Position numbers and translations under genes: made by a program
Shown here: positions 1 through 13,892 of the stretch, piece by piece
How the letters are laid out: every line of letters begins with the position of its first letter
Numbering within the stretch: position 1 is the first letter of the stretch
The notes under the pieces: generated by a model
The model's input: only the letters and a program-made list of their open reading frames with translations
Database searches by the model: none
Told to the model about the DNA's origin: nothing
From: an uncultured Alphaproteobacteria bacterium
GTDB lineage: Bacteria > Pseudomonadota > Alphaproteobacteria > UBA8366 > JADFVY01
Length of the DNA stretch: 64,000 nt
Assembly: GCA_947259105.1 (NCBI GenBank)
Contig: CAMYKU010000012.1
Span: 32,235-96,234 of the forward strand
Direction of reading: 5' to 3'

Positions 1-1
1 T

Positions 2-232
2 GCCGGTATCGAGTTCGATACGCCGTCGGGACGCATTGTCGAGGCCTACGCCATCGGCGCGACGAGCCGCCGGGCCGTACTCAATTTCTACCGCCGGACG
101 CTGCCGCAGCTCGGCTGGCAGGCCGGCGCCGGCGATGCGTTCCTGCGCGAGGACGAATCGCTGAGCATCGATTTCTTCGGTACGGACGGCGAACTGACCG
201 TTCGCTTTACCATCGCACCCGCGGCCAACTGA
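2..232 (+). CDS. 3' end of unknown gene
   Basis: The window opens inside a plus-strand gene. The visible 76 residues end in TGA at 230-232 and include [12 protein letters not shown] and a C-terminal [14 protein letters not shown] strand-like stretch, which looks like the last part of a small globular domain. Its start and total length lie outside the window. It ends 19 bp before the enoyl-CoA hydratase and may share its transcript. I do not recognise the family. Confidence 0.6.
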   Translation, partial: AGIEFDTPSGRIVEAYAIGATSRRAVLNFYRRTLPQLGWQAGAGDAFLREDESLSIDFFGTDGELTVRFTIAPAAN

Positions 233-251
233 TACCAAGGACACCGGAACG

Positions 252-1028
252 ATGTCGTATGAGTTGATTCTCGTCGAAAAACGCGAGGCCGTGGGCCTGA
301 TCACCCTGAACCGGCCGGAGGCGCTCAACGCGCTGTGCGCCGGCCTGATCGAGGAACTCGGCAGGGCGCTGGACGACATGGAGGCGGATGACGCCATCGG
401 CTGCATCGTACTGACCGGATCCGAGAAGGCCTTCGCGGCCGGCGCCGACATCAAGGAGATGCAGGCCAGGAGTTATATGGACATGTACCTGTCCGACTTC
501 ATCACCAGGGGATGGGAGCGGGTAACCGACTGTCGCAAGCCGATCATTGCCGCCGTTGCGGGCTATGCGCTCGGCGGCGGCTGCGAGATGGCGATGATGT
601 GCGACTTCATCCTGGCCGCCGACAGCGCGAGGTTCGGCCAGCCGGAAATCACCATCGGCACGATTCCCGGCTCCGGCGGCACGCAGCGGCTGACCCGCTT
701 CGTCGGCAAGTCCAAGGCGATGGAAATGGTCCTGACCGGCCGTATGATGGATGCCGACGAGGCGGAACGCTCCGGCCTCGTCAGCCGCGTTCTGCCCGCC
801 GCCGACCTGGTTGAGGACGCCATCAAGACCGCGGCGAAGATCGCCGCGATGTCCCGTCCCGCAGCGATGCTGGCGAAGGAGGCCGTCAACCGGGCCTACG
901 AAACCTCGCTTGCCGAGGGAGTCCGGTTCGAGCGGCGGCTGTTCCATTCCACCTTTGCCACCGAAGACCAGAAGGAAGGCATGGCGGCCTTCACCGAAAA
1001 GCGAAAGCCGGCCTTCCGGAACCGTTAG
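252..1028 (+). CDS. enoyl-CoA hydratase (crotonase family)
   Basis: Hydrates trans-2-enoyl-CoA to 3-hydroxyacyl-CoA, as in beta-oxidation. The 258-residue length is normal for a single-domain crotonase. The oxyanion-hole region [19 protein letters not shown] and the following [20 protein letters not shown], which carries the catalytic glutamate position, are both present, as is the family's [18 protein letters not shown] stretch. The ATG start is preceded by an AGGACACCGGAACG purine-rich stretch. It lies between an unknown gene and rpsT, a common neighbour set beside dnaA in alphaproteobacteria. The exact chain-length preference cannot be read; a crotonase with another substrate is possible. 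Confidence 0.9.
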   Translation: MSYELILVEKREAVGLITLNRPEALNALCAGLIEELGRALDDMEADDAIGCIVLTGSEKAFAAGADIKEMQARSYMDMYLSDFITRGWERVTDCRKPIIAAVAGYALGGGCEMAMMCDFILAADSARFGQPEITIGTIPGSGGTQRLTRFVGKSKAMEMVLTGRMMDADEAERSGLVSRVLPAADLVEDAIKTAAKIAAMSRPAAMLAKEAVNRAYETSLAEGVRFERRLFHSTFATEDQKEGMAAFTEKRKPAFRNR

Positions 1029-1063
1029 CGTATTATCCACTCAGGCGGAATCGGCTTCGGGCC
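1024..1063 (+). repeat. short copy of TTATCC/GGAATCGGC repeat
   Basis: GTTAGCGTATTATCCAC, 6 bp, then GGAATCGGC and TTCGGGCC matches the stretch at 63010-63046 and the outer arms of the longer palindromic elements at 15223 and 34687. It overlaps the end of the hydratase gene. Confidence 0.5.
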
Positions 1064-1079
1064 GAGGCCATGACCGGGG

Positions 1080-1108
1080 TTGACGGGGACGGTTCGAGCC
1101 TATATAAA
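1080..1108 (+). promoter_or_regulatory. promoter of rpsT
   Basis: TTGACG at 1080-1085 and TATAAA at 1103-1108 are separated by exactly 17 bp. This near-consensus sigma-70 promoter lies about 40 bp before the S20 start and predicts transcription from about 1115. Strong expression suits a ribosomal protein gene. Confidence 0.75.
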
Positions 1109-1150
1109 CCGCCGCCTTGACGAGATTTACTCCAGTTTTGGAAAGGGTAT

Positions 1151-1414
1151 ATGGCTCATCATAAATCGGCCAAGAAGCGGATTCGCCAGACCGTGGGGCG
1201 GACCGAGACCAACCGCGACCGGGTCAGCCGGATTCGCACGTTCGTGAAAAAGTTCGAACTGGCCGCCGCCAGTGGTGACAAGGACGCGGCGCAGGCAGCG
1301 TTGCGCGCCGCGATGCCGGTGATGCAGCGTGGCGTCAACCGCGGCGTCATCCATCGCAACACGGTTGCCAGGAAACTCTCCCGCATGTCGGCCAGGGTCA
1401 AGGCGCTCGGATAG
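1151..1414 (+). CDS. rpsT: 30S ribosomal protein S20
   Basis: Small subunit protein S20, which binds the 5' domain of 16S rRNA. The 87 residues begin with the family signature [14 protein letters not shown] and continue with the expected basic helices ([18 protein letters not shown] and [12 protein letters not shown]). The length is typical. AAGG lies 6-7 bases before the ATG. It has its own near-consensus promoter and is followed by an intrinsic terminator, so it is probably a single-gene transcript. rpsT directly before dnaA is usual in alphaproteobacteria. Confidence 0.98.
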   Translation: MAHHKSAKKRIRQTVGRTETNRDRVSRIRTFVKKFELAAASGDKDAAQAALRAAMPVMQRGVNRGVIHRNTVARKLSRMSARVKALG

Positions 1415-1447
1415 AGCAACAAGCCAGGTTTCTGCGACACAATATCG

Positions 1448-1485
1448 CGCCGCATTCCACCGGGAGTGCGGCGTTGATTTTTTTT
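1448..1485 (+). terminator. intrinsic terminator of rpsT
   Basis: CGCCGCATTC at 1448-1457 pairs with GAGTGCGGCG at 1464-1473 (one G-T pair, 6-nt loop) and is followed by TTGATTTTTTTT. It begins 34 bp after the rpsT stop. Confidence 0.9.
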
Positions 1486-2012
1486 GGCGGATTCCCGGAT
1501 TTCTTTCCCCTGAGATTTCAATCTGCTGACGAGAGTCAATTCCTTTTTTTGCGGTGTTCCCTTTTCAGTCTCGTTGCATCGACTCCGAAGCGCCGATACA
1601 TTGGAGCCCTGTGGGAGGCGATCCTATGAGCACGTCAGTTGCTCTGCGCCGCTTTAACAATACAAGCTAAGTGAAAAAGGGAATCCGCATTGGCGTGATG
1701 CTGTAGTCGTTAAAAGTCACGACAATGTGGTCTGCGTCTTTCTTTGTTTTTGTTTGCGTTTTACGGCGTGTTATTTGAAAGCGCGCCGATAGTAATTATT
1801 GCACAAGACTGTAGACATGGAGCAGTAAATTAATACGGGACGATGACGATGAATGAATGATGGTCCCGGCCGGCCGCACCGCCCGTGTTGGCGCGGCCAC
1901 CGAAAGAACAGGCGGTCGGCGGGCGTTGCCGTTTCGCGGTGCCAGAACGGATTGGGCCGCGGAGCGAGATGGCCAGGGTTGAGTTGAACGGGCTATTCGA
2001 TTGGGTTTTTTG
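1486..2012. other. AT-rich leader region before dnaA
   Basis: This 527 bp stretch carries no convincing gene. It is clearly AT-richer than its surroundings, especially 1650-1850, and should hold the dnaA promoter, though no unambiguous -35/-10 pair stands out. The decamer GCGGATTCCC occurs at 1487-1496 and, inverted, at 1679-1688; a variant lies at 1551. The arms 1551-1568 and 1671-1688 form an imperfect inverted repeat. I found no TTATNCACA DnaA box in either direction, so this does not look like a DnaA-box type origin. Confidence 0.5.
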
Positions 2013-3380
2013 ATGAATACCTTTCTCGACGAGGATGTAGCGGCACAATGGGTTCGGGTGCGGGGACGGCTCAGAGCCGAGTTCGGTGAAGCCGCATACC
2101 GAAGCTGGCTGAAACCGCTGACCCTGCATGAGGTAAATTGCGGACGAGTCAGGATCGGCGTGCCCACCGATTTCATGCGCGAGTGGGTGAAGACTCAATA
2201 CGGCGGCCGTCTGCTCGATCTCTGGTCCGACGAGAATTCCGAAATTCGCGGCGTCGAGATCTTCACTGCCGCGGCGGGCGGAACGGCGAGAGCGCCAACG
2301 GCGGCGGTTCCGGGCCGCGTCCTGCCGTCCCGGACGGCCGAAGCCACCATCGAGGGTTTCGGAGGCGCGCTCGACCCGCGCTTCACCTTCGACAATTTCA
2401 TAACCGGGAAGCCCAACGAGCTTGCCTTTGCGGCGGCGCGCCGGATTGCGGAGTCGTCGTCCGTCACCTTCAATCCGCTATTCCTGTATGGCGGAGTCGG
2501 CCTCGGCAAGACGCACCTGATGCACGCCATCGCCTGGCAGATCAGCCTGCAGAGTCCGGAACGCCGGATCATCTATCTGTCGGCCGAGAAGTTCATGTAC
2601 CAGTTCATTCGGGCGCTGCGCTTTAAGGACACCGTCGCGTTCAAGGAACAGTTCCGGTCCGTCGACATTCTGATGATCGACGACTTCCAGTTCATCAGCG
2701 GCAAGGACAGCACCCAGGAGGAGTTCTTCCACACCTTCAATGCGCTGGTCGACCGGAACCGGCAGATCGTCATTTCGGCGGACAAGTCGCCCAATGACCT
2801 GGAGGGCATAGAGGAGCGCATGCGCTCACGCCTCGGCTGGGGCCTCGTCGCTGATCTACACCCCACCACCTACGAGTTGCGCGTCGGCATCCTGCAGTCG
2901 AAGGCGGAAGGGATGGAGATCGAGATTCCGCAGAAGGTCTTCGAGTACCTCGCGCACAAGATCACCTCCAACGTGCGGGAGCTGGAGGGCGCGCTGAACC
3001 GGATCGTCGCCTCAGCCAGCCTGGTGGGTCGGCCGGTGACCCTGGAGAGCACCCAGGAAATCCTGCACGACCTGCTCCGCGCCAGCGACCGCCGCATCAC
3101 GATCGAGGAAATTCAGAAACGCGTGGCCGAGCATTTCAACATCAAGCTCGCCGAGATGTCGTCGGCGCGGCGCTCGCGGGCCGTGGCCCGCCCGCGCCAG
3201 GTTGCAATGTACCTTGCCAAGCAGCTGACGCAGCGCTCGTTGCCCGAGATTGGACGCAAGTTCGGCGGACGCGACCACACGACAGTCATGCACGCTGTCC
3301 GCAAGGTCGAGGAACTGCGTACGGCCGACGCCGCGTTCGCGGAGGATGTCGAGCTCCTGCGCCGCATGCTGGAGAGCTGA
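2013..3380 (+). CDS. dnaA: chromosomal replication initiator DnaA
   Basis: AAA+ ATPase that binds DnaA boxes and opens the replication origin. From ATG 2013 the protein has 455 residues. Domain I is the N-terminal WVRVRGRLRAEFGEAAYRSW. The AAA+ core shows Walker A GGVGLGKTHLMHAI and Walker B LMIDDFQFISGK. The C-terminal DNA-binding domain carries GGRDHTTVMHAVRKVEEL, the DnaA-box recognition signature. A TTG at 2001 is in frame and could extend the protein by four residues, but ATG 2013 fits family starts better. It heads the replication block; dnaN follows after 328 bp. Confidence 0.98.
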   Translation: MNTFLDEDVAAQWVRVRGRLRAEFGEAAYRSWLKPLTLHEVNCGRVRIGVPTDFMREWVKTQYGGRLLDLWSDENSEIRGVEIFTAAAGGTARAPTAAVPGRVLPSRTAEATIEGFGGALDPRFTFDNFITGKPNELAFAAARRIAESSSVTFNPLFLYGGVGLGKTHLMHAIAWQISLQSPERRIIYLSAEKFMYQFIRALRFKDTVAFKEQFRSVDILMIDDFQFISGKDSTQEEFFHTFNALVDRNRQIVISADKSPNDLEGIEERMRSRLGWGLVADLHPTTYELRVGILQSKAEGMEIEIPQKVFEYLAHKITSNVRELEGALNRIVASASLVGRPVTLESTQEILHDLLRASDRRITIEEIQKRVAEHFNIKLAEMSSARRSRAVARPRQVAMYLAKQLTQRSLPEIGRKFGGRDHTTVMHAVRKVEELRTADAAFAEDVELLRRMLES

Positions 3381-3708
3381 TTCGGATCGGGAGCGGGATC
3401 CGTGCGCCCGGCGCCGGCGGCGGCCGGCCCCGCCGGTGGGCCGTTGGGCGTCCCGAGGCAGCGTGGCGAATTCTGATGCCGTTGCGCGGCGTAATCGGAA
3501 CTTCGGGAAACACCCGCTCGGCCGCCAAATATAGTGCGGGTTCCGCGGCCCTTTGCTATATTCCGTATCCGTTCACAAGGGGACACCGAGTCCCCGCGGT
3601 TCGGCGGCAGGCGGGCCGCCCGTCTGGGTGGCGCGGACCAGCGGAGAATACATCGGATAAACATATGGAACCGTGCGGAATCCAACCCCGCTGCACGCGA
3701 CAGGTAAG
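3381..3708. other. dnaA-dnaN intergenic region
   Basis: This 328 bp stretch holds no recognisable gene. A GC-rich first half is followed by CTTTGCTATATTCCG near 3550, which could include a -10-like TATATT, but no matching -35 is clear. The dnaN promoter is presumed to be here. Confidence 0.4.
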
Positions 3709-4827
3709 ATGAAACTGACGATCGAACGCGCCGCGCTGCTCCGTGCACTAGGTCATGTGCAGAGTATCGTTGAACGGCGTAACACCATACCGATCCTTTC
3801 CAATGTCATGCTCGACGCCCGGGACGACGCGTTGAGCCTGACGGCGACCGACATGGACATTGCCATCGTCGAGAGGACCCCGGCGGATATCGCCACGGCC
3901 GGCGCGACCACGGCATCCGCCCATACGCTCTACGACATCGTGCGCAAACTGCCGGACGGCGCCCAGGTTTCGCTGGAGAAGGATGCCGAGGCCGGGCAGC
4001 TCAACCTTTCGGCCGGGCGCGCCCGATTCAAGCTGGGCACGCTGGACACCGCCGAGTTCCCGGCGATGACCGACGGCGATCTGCCGAACCGGTTTACGGT
4101 TTCGGCCGGCGATTTCCGGGCATTGATCGACCGCACCCGGTTCGCGATCTCGACCGAGGAGACCCGTTATTACCTGAACGGCATCTACATGCATGCCGTG
4201 TCGGGCGACGGCGGTGACAGGCTGCGCGCGGTGGCCACCGACGGCCACCGGCTCGCCCGGGTCGAAATGCCGCTGCCCGAGGGCGCCGCGGGCATGCCGG
4301 GGGTCATCGTGCCGCGCAAGACGGTGAACGAACTGCGCAAGCTGATCGACGAGACCGGCGGCGACGTCGAGGTCGCGCTGTCCGACACGAAGATCCGTTT
4401 CGCCTTCGACGACGCGGTGCTGACGTCCAAGCTGATCGACGGCACGTTCCCCGACTACGAGCGCGTCATCCCGGTCGGCAACGACAAGCTGATGGTTGTG
4501 GATCGCAAGGATTTCGCCGGTGCCGTCGATCTCGTGGCGACCATCGCGACGGAGAAATCCCGCGCCATAAAACTGGCCGTCGAAGGCCGCAACCTGGCGC
4601 TTTCGGCCAACAGCCCCGATGCGGGTTCCGCCGAGGAGGAGCTCGAGGCCGATTACGACGGCGACGCGATCAGTATCGGCTTCAATTCCCGTTATCTGCT
4701 GGACATTACCCAGCAGATCGAAGGCGACAAGGCGCAGTTCATCATGGCGGATTCGAACTCGCCGACGATCGTACGCGACGCCGGCGATGACAGTGCGCTG
4801 TATGTCCTGATGCCGATGCGCGTTTGA
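3709..4827 (+). CDS. dnaN: DNA polymerase III beta sliding clamp
   Basis: Ring-forming processivity clamp that tethers DNA polymerase III and other partners to DNA. From ATG 3709 it has 372 residues, the usual length, beginning MKLTIERAALLRALGHVQ and including ERRNTIPILSNVML. The three repeated clamp folds fit the length, and the C-terminus ALYVLMPMRV is the classic end that lines the partner-binding pocket. An in-frame GTG at 3673 would add 12 residues not expected in the family. ACAGG precedes the ATG. Its stop overlaps the recF start, showing translational coupling. Confidence 0.98.
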   Translation: MKLTIERAALLRALGHVQSIVERRNTIPILSNVMLDARDDALSLTATDMDIAIVERTPADIATAGATTASAHTLYDIVRKLPDGAQVSLEKDAEAGQLNLSAGRARFKLGTLDTAEFPAMTDGDLPNRFTVSAGDFRALIDRTRFAISTEETRYYLNGIYMHAVSGDGGDRLRAVATDGHRLARVEMPLPEGAAGMPGVIVPRKTVNELRKLIDETGGDVEVALSDTKIRFAFDDAVLTSKLIDGTFPDYERVIPVGNDKLMVVDRKDFAGAVDLVATIATEKSRAIKLAVEGRNLALSANSPDAGSAEEELEADYDGDAISIGFNSRYLLDITQQIEGDKAQFIMADSNSPTIVRDAGDDSALYVLMPMRV

Positions 4828-5990
4828 GCGTGACCGCCCTGGCGACCTTCGAGAGGAAACGGACAGGCGCCGCCGCCGCCCTCTCCGTGGCCCGGCTGGC
4901 AACCACCCGTTTCCGCTGTTACGAGTCCGCGCGGCTGGAGCTCGATCCGCGTCCGGTCGTGCTGACCGGCCCGAACGGCGCCGGCAAGACCAACCTGCTG
5001 GAGGCCGTCTCGCTGCTGGCCCCGGGGCGCGGGCTGCGGCGCGCCACGCTGCCGGAGTTGGACCGCCAGGGCGACAGCGGCGGCTGGGGCGTGGCGGCCA
5101 CGGTGGAGACGCCGGACGGCAGGGTCGAAATCGGCACCGGGCGCGAGGCCGACGGCGAACGGCGCGTGGTCCGCATCGACGGCAAGCCCGCGCGCGGCCA
5201 GACGGCGCTGGCCGATTACGTCAGCGCGTTGTGGCTGACACCCGACATGGACCGGTTGTTTCGCGATGGCCCCCATGCGCGCCGACGGTTTCTTGACCGT
5301 CTCGTATACGGGTTCGACCCGGCACATGCGGGACGCGTCGCAGCCTATGAACAGGCAATGCGTGAACGCGGCCGGCTTTTGCGTGACGGGACCGCGGACA
5401 CGGCCTGGCTGTCGGTGCTGGAGGAAAACATGGCGGCACGCGGCATCGCGATTTCGGCGGCGCGCCTGGACATGGTGCAGCGGCTGGACCGGGTTCTGGC
5501 CGAGTCCAGGGGACCGTTCCCGGGCGTCGCGCTGACGGTCGCGGGTGCAGTCGAGTCCTGGCTCGGCGCGGCGCCGGCGCTCGCCGCCGAGGACCGGCTG
5601 AAGGATGACCTGAAGGCGAGCCGGCCGGTGGATGCGCAAAGCGGAACCACCGCCGTCGGGCCGCACCGCAGCGATCTCGATGCCCGGCATCTGGCCAAGG
5701 ACATGCCCGCCGCACGCTGTTCGACAGGCGAGCAGAAGGCGATGCTGATCGCGATCGCGCTGGCCGAGGCGCGCCTGCAGGCGGCCGAGCGCGGCGTCGC
5801 ACCGCTGCTGCTGCTGGACGAGGTCGCTGCGCATCTCGACGAGGATCGCCGCGCGGCGCTGTTCGACGAGGTCTGCGGGCTGGCGGGCCAGACCTGGATG
5901 AGCGGCACCGATGCCGGATTGTTCGCCGCGCTCGACGGCAGGGCGCAGCACTACGCCGTGGCCGATGCCACGGTAACGCGAATCAGTTGA
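4824..5990 (+). CDS. recF: DNA replication and repair protein RecF
   Basis: SMC-like ATPase that helps load RecA at single-strand gaps, with RecO and RecR; recR is also in this window. The 388 residues include Walker A GPNGAGKTNLLEAV, the ABC-type signature region CSTGEQKAMLIAIALAEA and Walker B PLLLLDEVAAHLDE. The first possible start is TTG 4824, inside the dnaN stop (TTTGA); GTG 4830 is the alternative two codons later. The N-terminal about 20 residues before SVARLATTRFRCYESA are longer than in many homologues. Confidence 0.95.
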   Translation: MSVTALATFERKRTGAAAALSVARLATTRFRCYESARLELDPRPVVLTGPNGAGKTNLLEAVSLLAPGRGLRRATLPELDRQGDSGGWGVAATVETPDGRVEIGTGREADGERRVVRIDGKPARGQTALADYVSALWLTPDMDRLFRDGPHARRRFLDRLVYGFDPAHAGRVAAYEQAMRERGRLLRDGTADTAWLSVLEENMAARGIAISAARLDMVQRLDRVLAESRGPFPGVALTVAGAVESWLGAAPALAAEDRLKDDLKASRPVDAQSGTTAVGPHRSDLDARHLAKDMPAARCSTGEQKAMLIAIALAEARLQAAERGVAPLLLLDEVAAHLDEDRRAALFDEVCGLAGQTWMSGTDAGLFAALDGRAQHYAVADATVTRIS

Positions 5991-8471
<2,481 letters not shown>

Positions 8472-8483
8472 CCGCTGCGTTCA

Positions 8484-8512
8484 TTGTTTTATAGTGTTCG
8501 GTGCGGTATTAA
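8484..8512 (+). promoter_or_regulatory. candidate promoter of fabA-fabB-fabI
   Basis: TTGTTT at 8484-8489 and TATTAA at 8507-8512 are 17 bp apart, within the short gap after gyrB. This predicts a start point about 45 bp before the fabA initiation codon. Confidence 0.45.
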
Positions 8513-8562
8513 TGTAGCGTGTGCGCCGCCGCACGAGCCAAAAACGACCGGGTGGACGAGCT

Positions 8563-9078
8563 TTGACCAGGAAGCACAGTTACAGTTACAAAGACCTGCT
8601 TGAATGCGCACACGGACGCCTGTTCGGCCCCGGGAACCCGCAATTGCCGCTGCCGCCGATGCTGATGGTCGACAGGATTATGCAGATCTCGGATGAGGGC
8701 GGCGAGTACGGCAAGGGCGAGTTGATCGCCGAAATGGACGTAAAGCCGGATCTCTGGTTTTTCAAATGCCATTTCGAGGGCGATCCGGTCATGCCGGGCG
8801 CCCTGGGCCTCGATGCCATGTGGCAGCTTGTCGGCTTCTTCCTCGGCTGGGTGGGTGGACTCGGCAAAGGGCGCGCCCTGGGTGTCGGAGAGGTGAAGTT
8901 CTCCGACCAGGTTCTGAACACGGCCAAGAAGCTGACCTATCATATCAACGTGAAGCGCGTGATCATGCGCAAGCTCGTGATGGGCGTTGCCGACGGCGTG
9001 CTGAAATGCGACGGCCAGCCTGTCTTCCAGGTAAAGGATATGCGCGTCGCGCTCTTCACCCCCACTGAAACGTCCTGA
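8563..9078 (+). CDS. fabA: 3-hydroxydecanoyl-ACP dehydratase/isomerase
   Basis: Dehydrates beta-hydroxydecanoyl-ACP and isomerises the product to cis-3-decenoyl-ACP, the branch point for anaerobic unsaturated fatty acid synthesis. Starting at TTG 8563 gives 171 residues, the family length, opening [21 protein letters not shown] lies six bases upstream. An upstream GTG at 8521 would add 14 unusual residues. The hot-dog fold shows the active-site histidine in [14 protein letters not shown] and the aspartate in [11 protein letters not shown], features of FabA rather than FabZ. fabB follows after 10 bp. Confidence 0.95.
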   Translation: MTRKHSYSYKDLLECAHGRLFGPGNPQLPLPPMLMVDRIMQISDEGGEYGKGELIAEMDVKPDLWFFKCHFEGDPVMPGALGLDAMWQLVGFFLGWVGGLGKGRALGVGEVKFSDQVLNTAKKLTYHINVKRVIMRKLVMGVADGVLKCDGQPVFQVKDMRVALFTPTETS

Positions 9079-9088
9079 CGGGGTTTCG

Positions 9089-10306
9089 ATGCGAAGAGTC
9101 GTCGTGACCGGGCTGGGCATCGTGTCCAGCATTGGCAACAACCAGCAGGAAGTCACCGCATCGCTGCGCGAAGGGCGCTCCGGCATCGAATTCTGCGAGA
9201 AATACGCGGAGCTCGGTTTCCGTTCGCAGATACACGGATCGATCAACATCGACCTGGATGCCCTGGTGGACCGCAAGATCCGCCGCTTCATGGGGGACGG
9301 CGCGGCCTACAACTACGTCGCCATGCAGCAGGCCATCGATGATTCCGGGCTCGAGCCGTCCGACATTTCCAACGAGCGCACCGGGATCATCGTTGGATCC
9401 GGCGGCCCGTCGACCAGCAACCTCGTCGAGGCCGCCGATATCCTGCGCGAGAAGGGCGTGCGCAAGGTCGGCCCCTACCGGGTACCGCGCACGATGTGCA
9501 GCACCAATTCGGCGACGCTGGCGACGCCGTTCGGCATCAAGGGCATCAACTATTCGATCAGCTCGGCCTGCTCCACCAGCGCGCACTGCATCGGCAATGC
9601 CGCCGAACTGATCCAGTGGGGCAAGCAGGACATCGTGTTCGCCGGCGGTGGCGAGGAACTGCACTGGACCCTGACCGTACTGTTCGACGCCATGGGTGCG
9701 CTGTCGTCCGGATACAACGACACGCCGGCCAGGGCCAGCCGGGCCTTCGACAAGAATCGCGACGGCTTCGTGATTTCGGGCGGCGGCGGGGTCGTGGTGC
9801 TGGAGGAGCTCGAGCGCGCCCGGGCGCGCGGCGCCAGGATCTATGGCGAGGTCGTCGGTTACGGCGCCACGTCGGACGGCTACGACATGGTCCAGCCGTC
9901 GGGGGAGGGCGCGGTACGCTGCATGCGGATGGCGCTGGCCGGGCTCAACGCGCCGGTCGGCTATATCAATGCGCATGGCACCAGCACGCCGGTCGGCGAC
10001 ACGCGCGAGATCGAGGCGGTCCGCGAGGTATTCGGAGACGCCATTCCGCCGATCAGCTCGACCAAATCCCTGACCGGCCATTCGCAGGGCGCGACCGGCG
10101 TTCAGGAGGTCATCTACTCGCTGTTGATGATGGAGCACGGGTTTATCACCGCCTCCGCCAATATCGACGATCTCGACCCCGAACTGGAGGGCGCGCCCGT
10201 GGTTCGCGAGACGATGACCGACGTGGCGCTGGATTGCGTGATGTCCAACAGCTTCGGTTTCGGGGGCACCAATGCGACGCTCATCTTCCGGCGAAACGCC
10301 GAATGA
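9089..10306 (+). CDS. fabB: 3-oxoacyl-ACP synthase I
   Basis: Condensing enzyme that elongates the cis-unsaturated acyl-ACP made by FabA. The 405 residues carry the Cys-His-His triad: the cysteine in [10 protein letters not shown] and the histidines in [12 protein letters not shown] and [11 protein letters not shown]. The C-terminal [14 protein letters not shown] is typical of KAS I/II enzymes. Its position directly behind fabA favours FabB over FabF. The next gene, fabI, begins 62 bp later. Confidence 0.95.
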   Translation: MRRVVVTGLGIVSSIGNNQQEVTASLREGRSGIEFCEKYAELGFRSQIHGSINIDLDALVDRKIRRFMGDGAAYNYVAMQQAIDDSGLEPSDISNERTGIIVGSGGPSTSNLVEAADILREKGVRKVGPYRVPRTMCSTNSATLATPFGIKGINYSISSACSTSAHCIGNAAELIQWGKQDIVFAGGGEELHWTLTVLFDAMGALSSGYNDTPARASRAFDKNRDGFVISGGGGVVVLEELERARARGARIYGEVVGYGATSDGYDMVQPSGEGAVRCMRMALAGLNAPVGYINAHGTSTPVGDTREIEAVREVFGDAIPPISSTKSLTGHSQGATGVQEVIYSLLMMEHGFITASANIDDLDPELEGAPVVRETMTDVALDCVMSNSFGFGGTNATLIFRRNAE

Positions 10307-10368
10307 CGCTGAAGGCGCGCGCCCGGGATACGGGCGCCGCCGCACTCCACTGGCGGGCAGGCATAGCG

Positions 10369-11166
10369 ATGAATCAAGGGACAGGACTGATGGCGGGCCG
10401 GCGCGGCCTGATCATGGGGGTCGCCAACGACCATTCGATCGCATGGGGAATCGCCAGCACGCTGGCGGCGCACGGCGCCGATCTCGCCTTCACCTATCAG
10501 GACGTACCGCTGCTCAAACGCGTTCGGCCGCTGGCCGAGTCGGTCGGTGATGACCCGATCCTCCTGCCCTGCGACGTCACCAGGGACGACGCGATTGCCG
10601 CGGTCTTCGGCGCTCTGGAGGAGCGCTGGGGTGCGCTCGACTTCGTCGTCCATGCCGTCGCCTTTTCCGACAAGGAAGAGCTGAAGGGCCAGTATCTCGA
10701 CACCTCGCGTGCAAACTTCGCCCGGACCCTGGACATCTCCTGCTATTCGTTTACCGCGGTGGCGCACCACGCCGCGAAGCTCATGGGCGAGGGTGGCAGC
10801 CTCGTGACCCTCACCTACGGCGGCGCCGAGCGTGTCATGCCGAACTACAATGTCATGGGCGTCGCGAAGGCCGCGCTGGAGGCCAGCGTGCGATATCTCG
10901 CCAACGACCTTGGCGGGCGCGGCATTCGCGTCAACGCGATCTCGGCCGGCCCCATGAGAACCCTGGCGGGCGCCGCGGTCGGCGGTGCGCGGTTCGTATA
11001 CAAATGGCAGGGCGAGAACGCGCCGCTGCGCCGCAACACGACCCTCGCCGACGTCGGCGGCGCGGGCCTCTATCTGCTGTCGAACCTGTCGGCCGGCGTC
11101 ACCGGCGAAGTGATGTATGTCGACGGCGGTTACCACGTCATCGGCATGGCGGCGCCGCCGCACTGA
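10369..11166 (+). CDS. fabI: enoyl-ACP reductase (NADH)
   Basis: Reduces trans-2-enoyl-ACP in the last step of each elongation round; the target of triclosan-type inhibitors in other species. From ATG 10369 it has 265 residues. The Rossmann start RRGLIMGVANDHSIAWGIAS and the catalytic Tyr-x6-Lys in PNYNVMGVAKAALE are present, with the upstream conserved tyrosine in LTYGGAERV. An in-frame ATG at 10390 with GGGACAGG before it is an equally good start; alphaproteobacterial relatives often keep the short leader. It closes the fabA-fabB-fabI cluster and converges on pnp. Confidence 0.95.
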   Translation: MNQGTGLMAGRRGLIMGVANDHSIAWGIASTLAAHGADLAFTYQDVPLLKRVRPLAESVGDDPILLPCDVTRDDAIAAVFGALEERWGALDFVVHAVAFSDKEELKGQYLDTSRANFARTLDISCYSFTAVAHHAAKLMGEGGSLVTLTYGGAERVMPNYNVMGVAKAALEASVRYLANDLGGRGIRVNAISAGPMRTLAGAAVGGARFVYKWQGENAPLRRNTTLADVGGAGLYLLSNLSAGVTGEVMYVDGGYHVIGMAAPPH

Positions 11167-11186
11167 TCTCCGCGCGGCGATGTCAG

Positions 11187-11217
11187 AAAAAAGCGGCGGC
11201 CCCCAGGGACCGCCGCG
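11187..11217 (-). terminator. intrinsic terminator of pnp
   Basis: On the minus strand GCGGCGG(T)CCC pairs with GGGCCGCCGC and is followed by six T (plus-strand A tract 11187-11192). It lies between convergent fabI and pnp and ends the long minus-strand gene run; it may also slow fabI transcription. Confidence 0.8.
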
Positions 11218-11244
11218 ATTTATTAGACTGGCGCAAAATCTCCG

Positions 11245-13464
<2,220 letters not shown>

Positions 13465-13605
13465 TCGGTTTTCCTTTATTGCATCCGTCGCGCAGGTCGC
13501 CGAATTGCGCCTGCGGATTGTTTGCGGCGGCGGGCGTGGCTCATTCCACCCCGTTCCGCCCGGTGCACCGCCGCCGCGCGGCGACGCACGCGAAAAGGCC
13601 GCGCC

Positions 13606-13875
13606 CTAACGACGCAGCCCGAGTTCCTTGACGATGTTTTCGTAGCGCGAGGTTTCCTTGCGCTTCAAATAGTCAAGAAGGCGGCGACGCTGGCCGACCA
13701 TGGTGATCAGGCCGCGGCGCGTGTGAAAATCCTTCTTATGCTGGTTCAGGTGGTCCGTCAGGTTCTTGATTCGCTCCGTCAGGATTGCCACCTGGACCTC
13801 CGGTGAACCGGTGTCGCCCGGCTTGGTGGCGAACTTTTCGATCAGCTCTTTTTTACGATCGACCGTAATCGACAT
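13606..13875 (-). CDS. rpsO: 30S ribosomal protein S15
   Basis: Primary 16S rRNA-binding protein of the platform. The 89 residues include the signature [22 protein letters not shown] and the [25 protein letters not shown] helix pair region. The start is set by AGGAGG about six bases before ATG at 13873-13875. truB lies 17 bp upstream and pnp downstream. Confidence 0.98.
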   Translation of the reverse strand: MSITVDRKKELIEKFATKPGDTGSPEVQVAILTERIKNLTDHLNQHKKDFHTRRGLITMVGQRRRLLDYLKRKETSRYENIVKELGLRR

Positions 13876-13892
13876 CAAATCCTCCTGGGATT

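Noticed and set aside
1033..1041. TTATCCACT as a DnaA box near rpsT
   Set aside because: One mismatch to consensus, single, and part of a dispersed repeat also seen at 63018; no cluster of boxes or AT-rich unwinding region nearby.
9496..11166. A 556-codon frame that would fuse a new domain to the front of FabI
   Set aside because: The first 290 codons are an off-frame reading of fabB; FabI resemblance begins only at 10369-10390.
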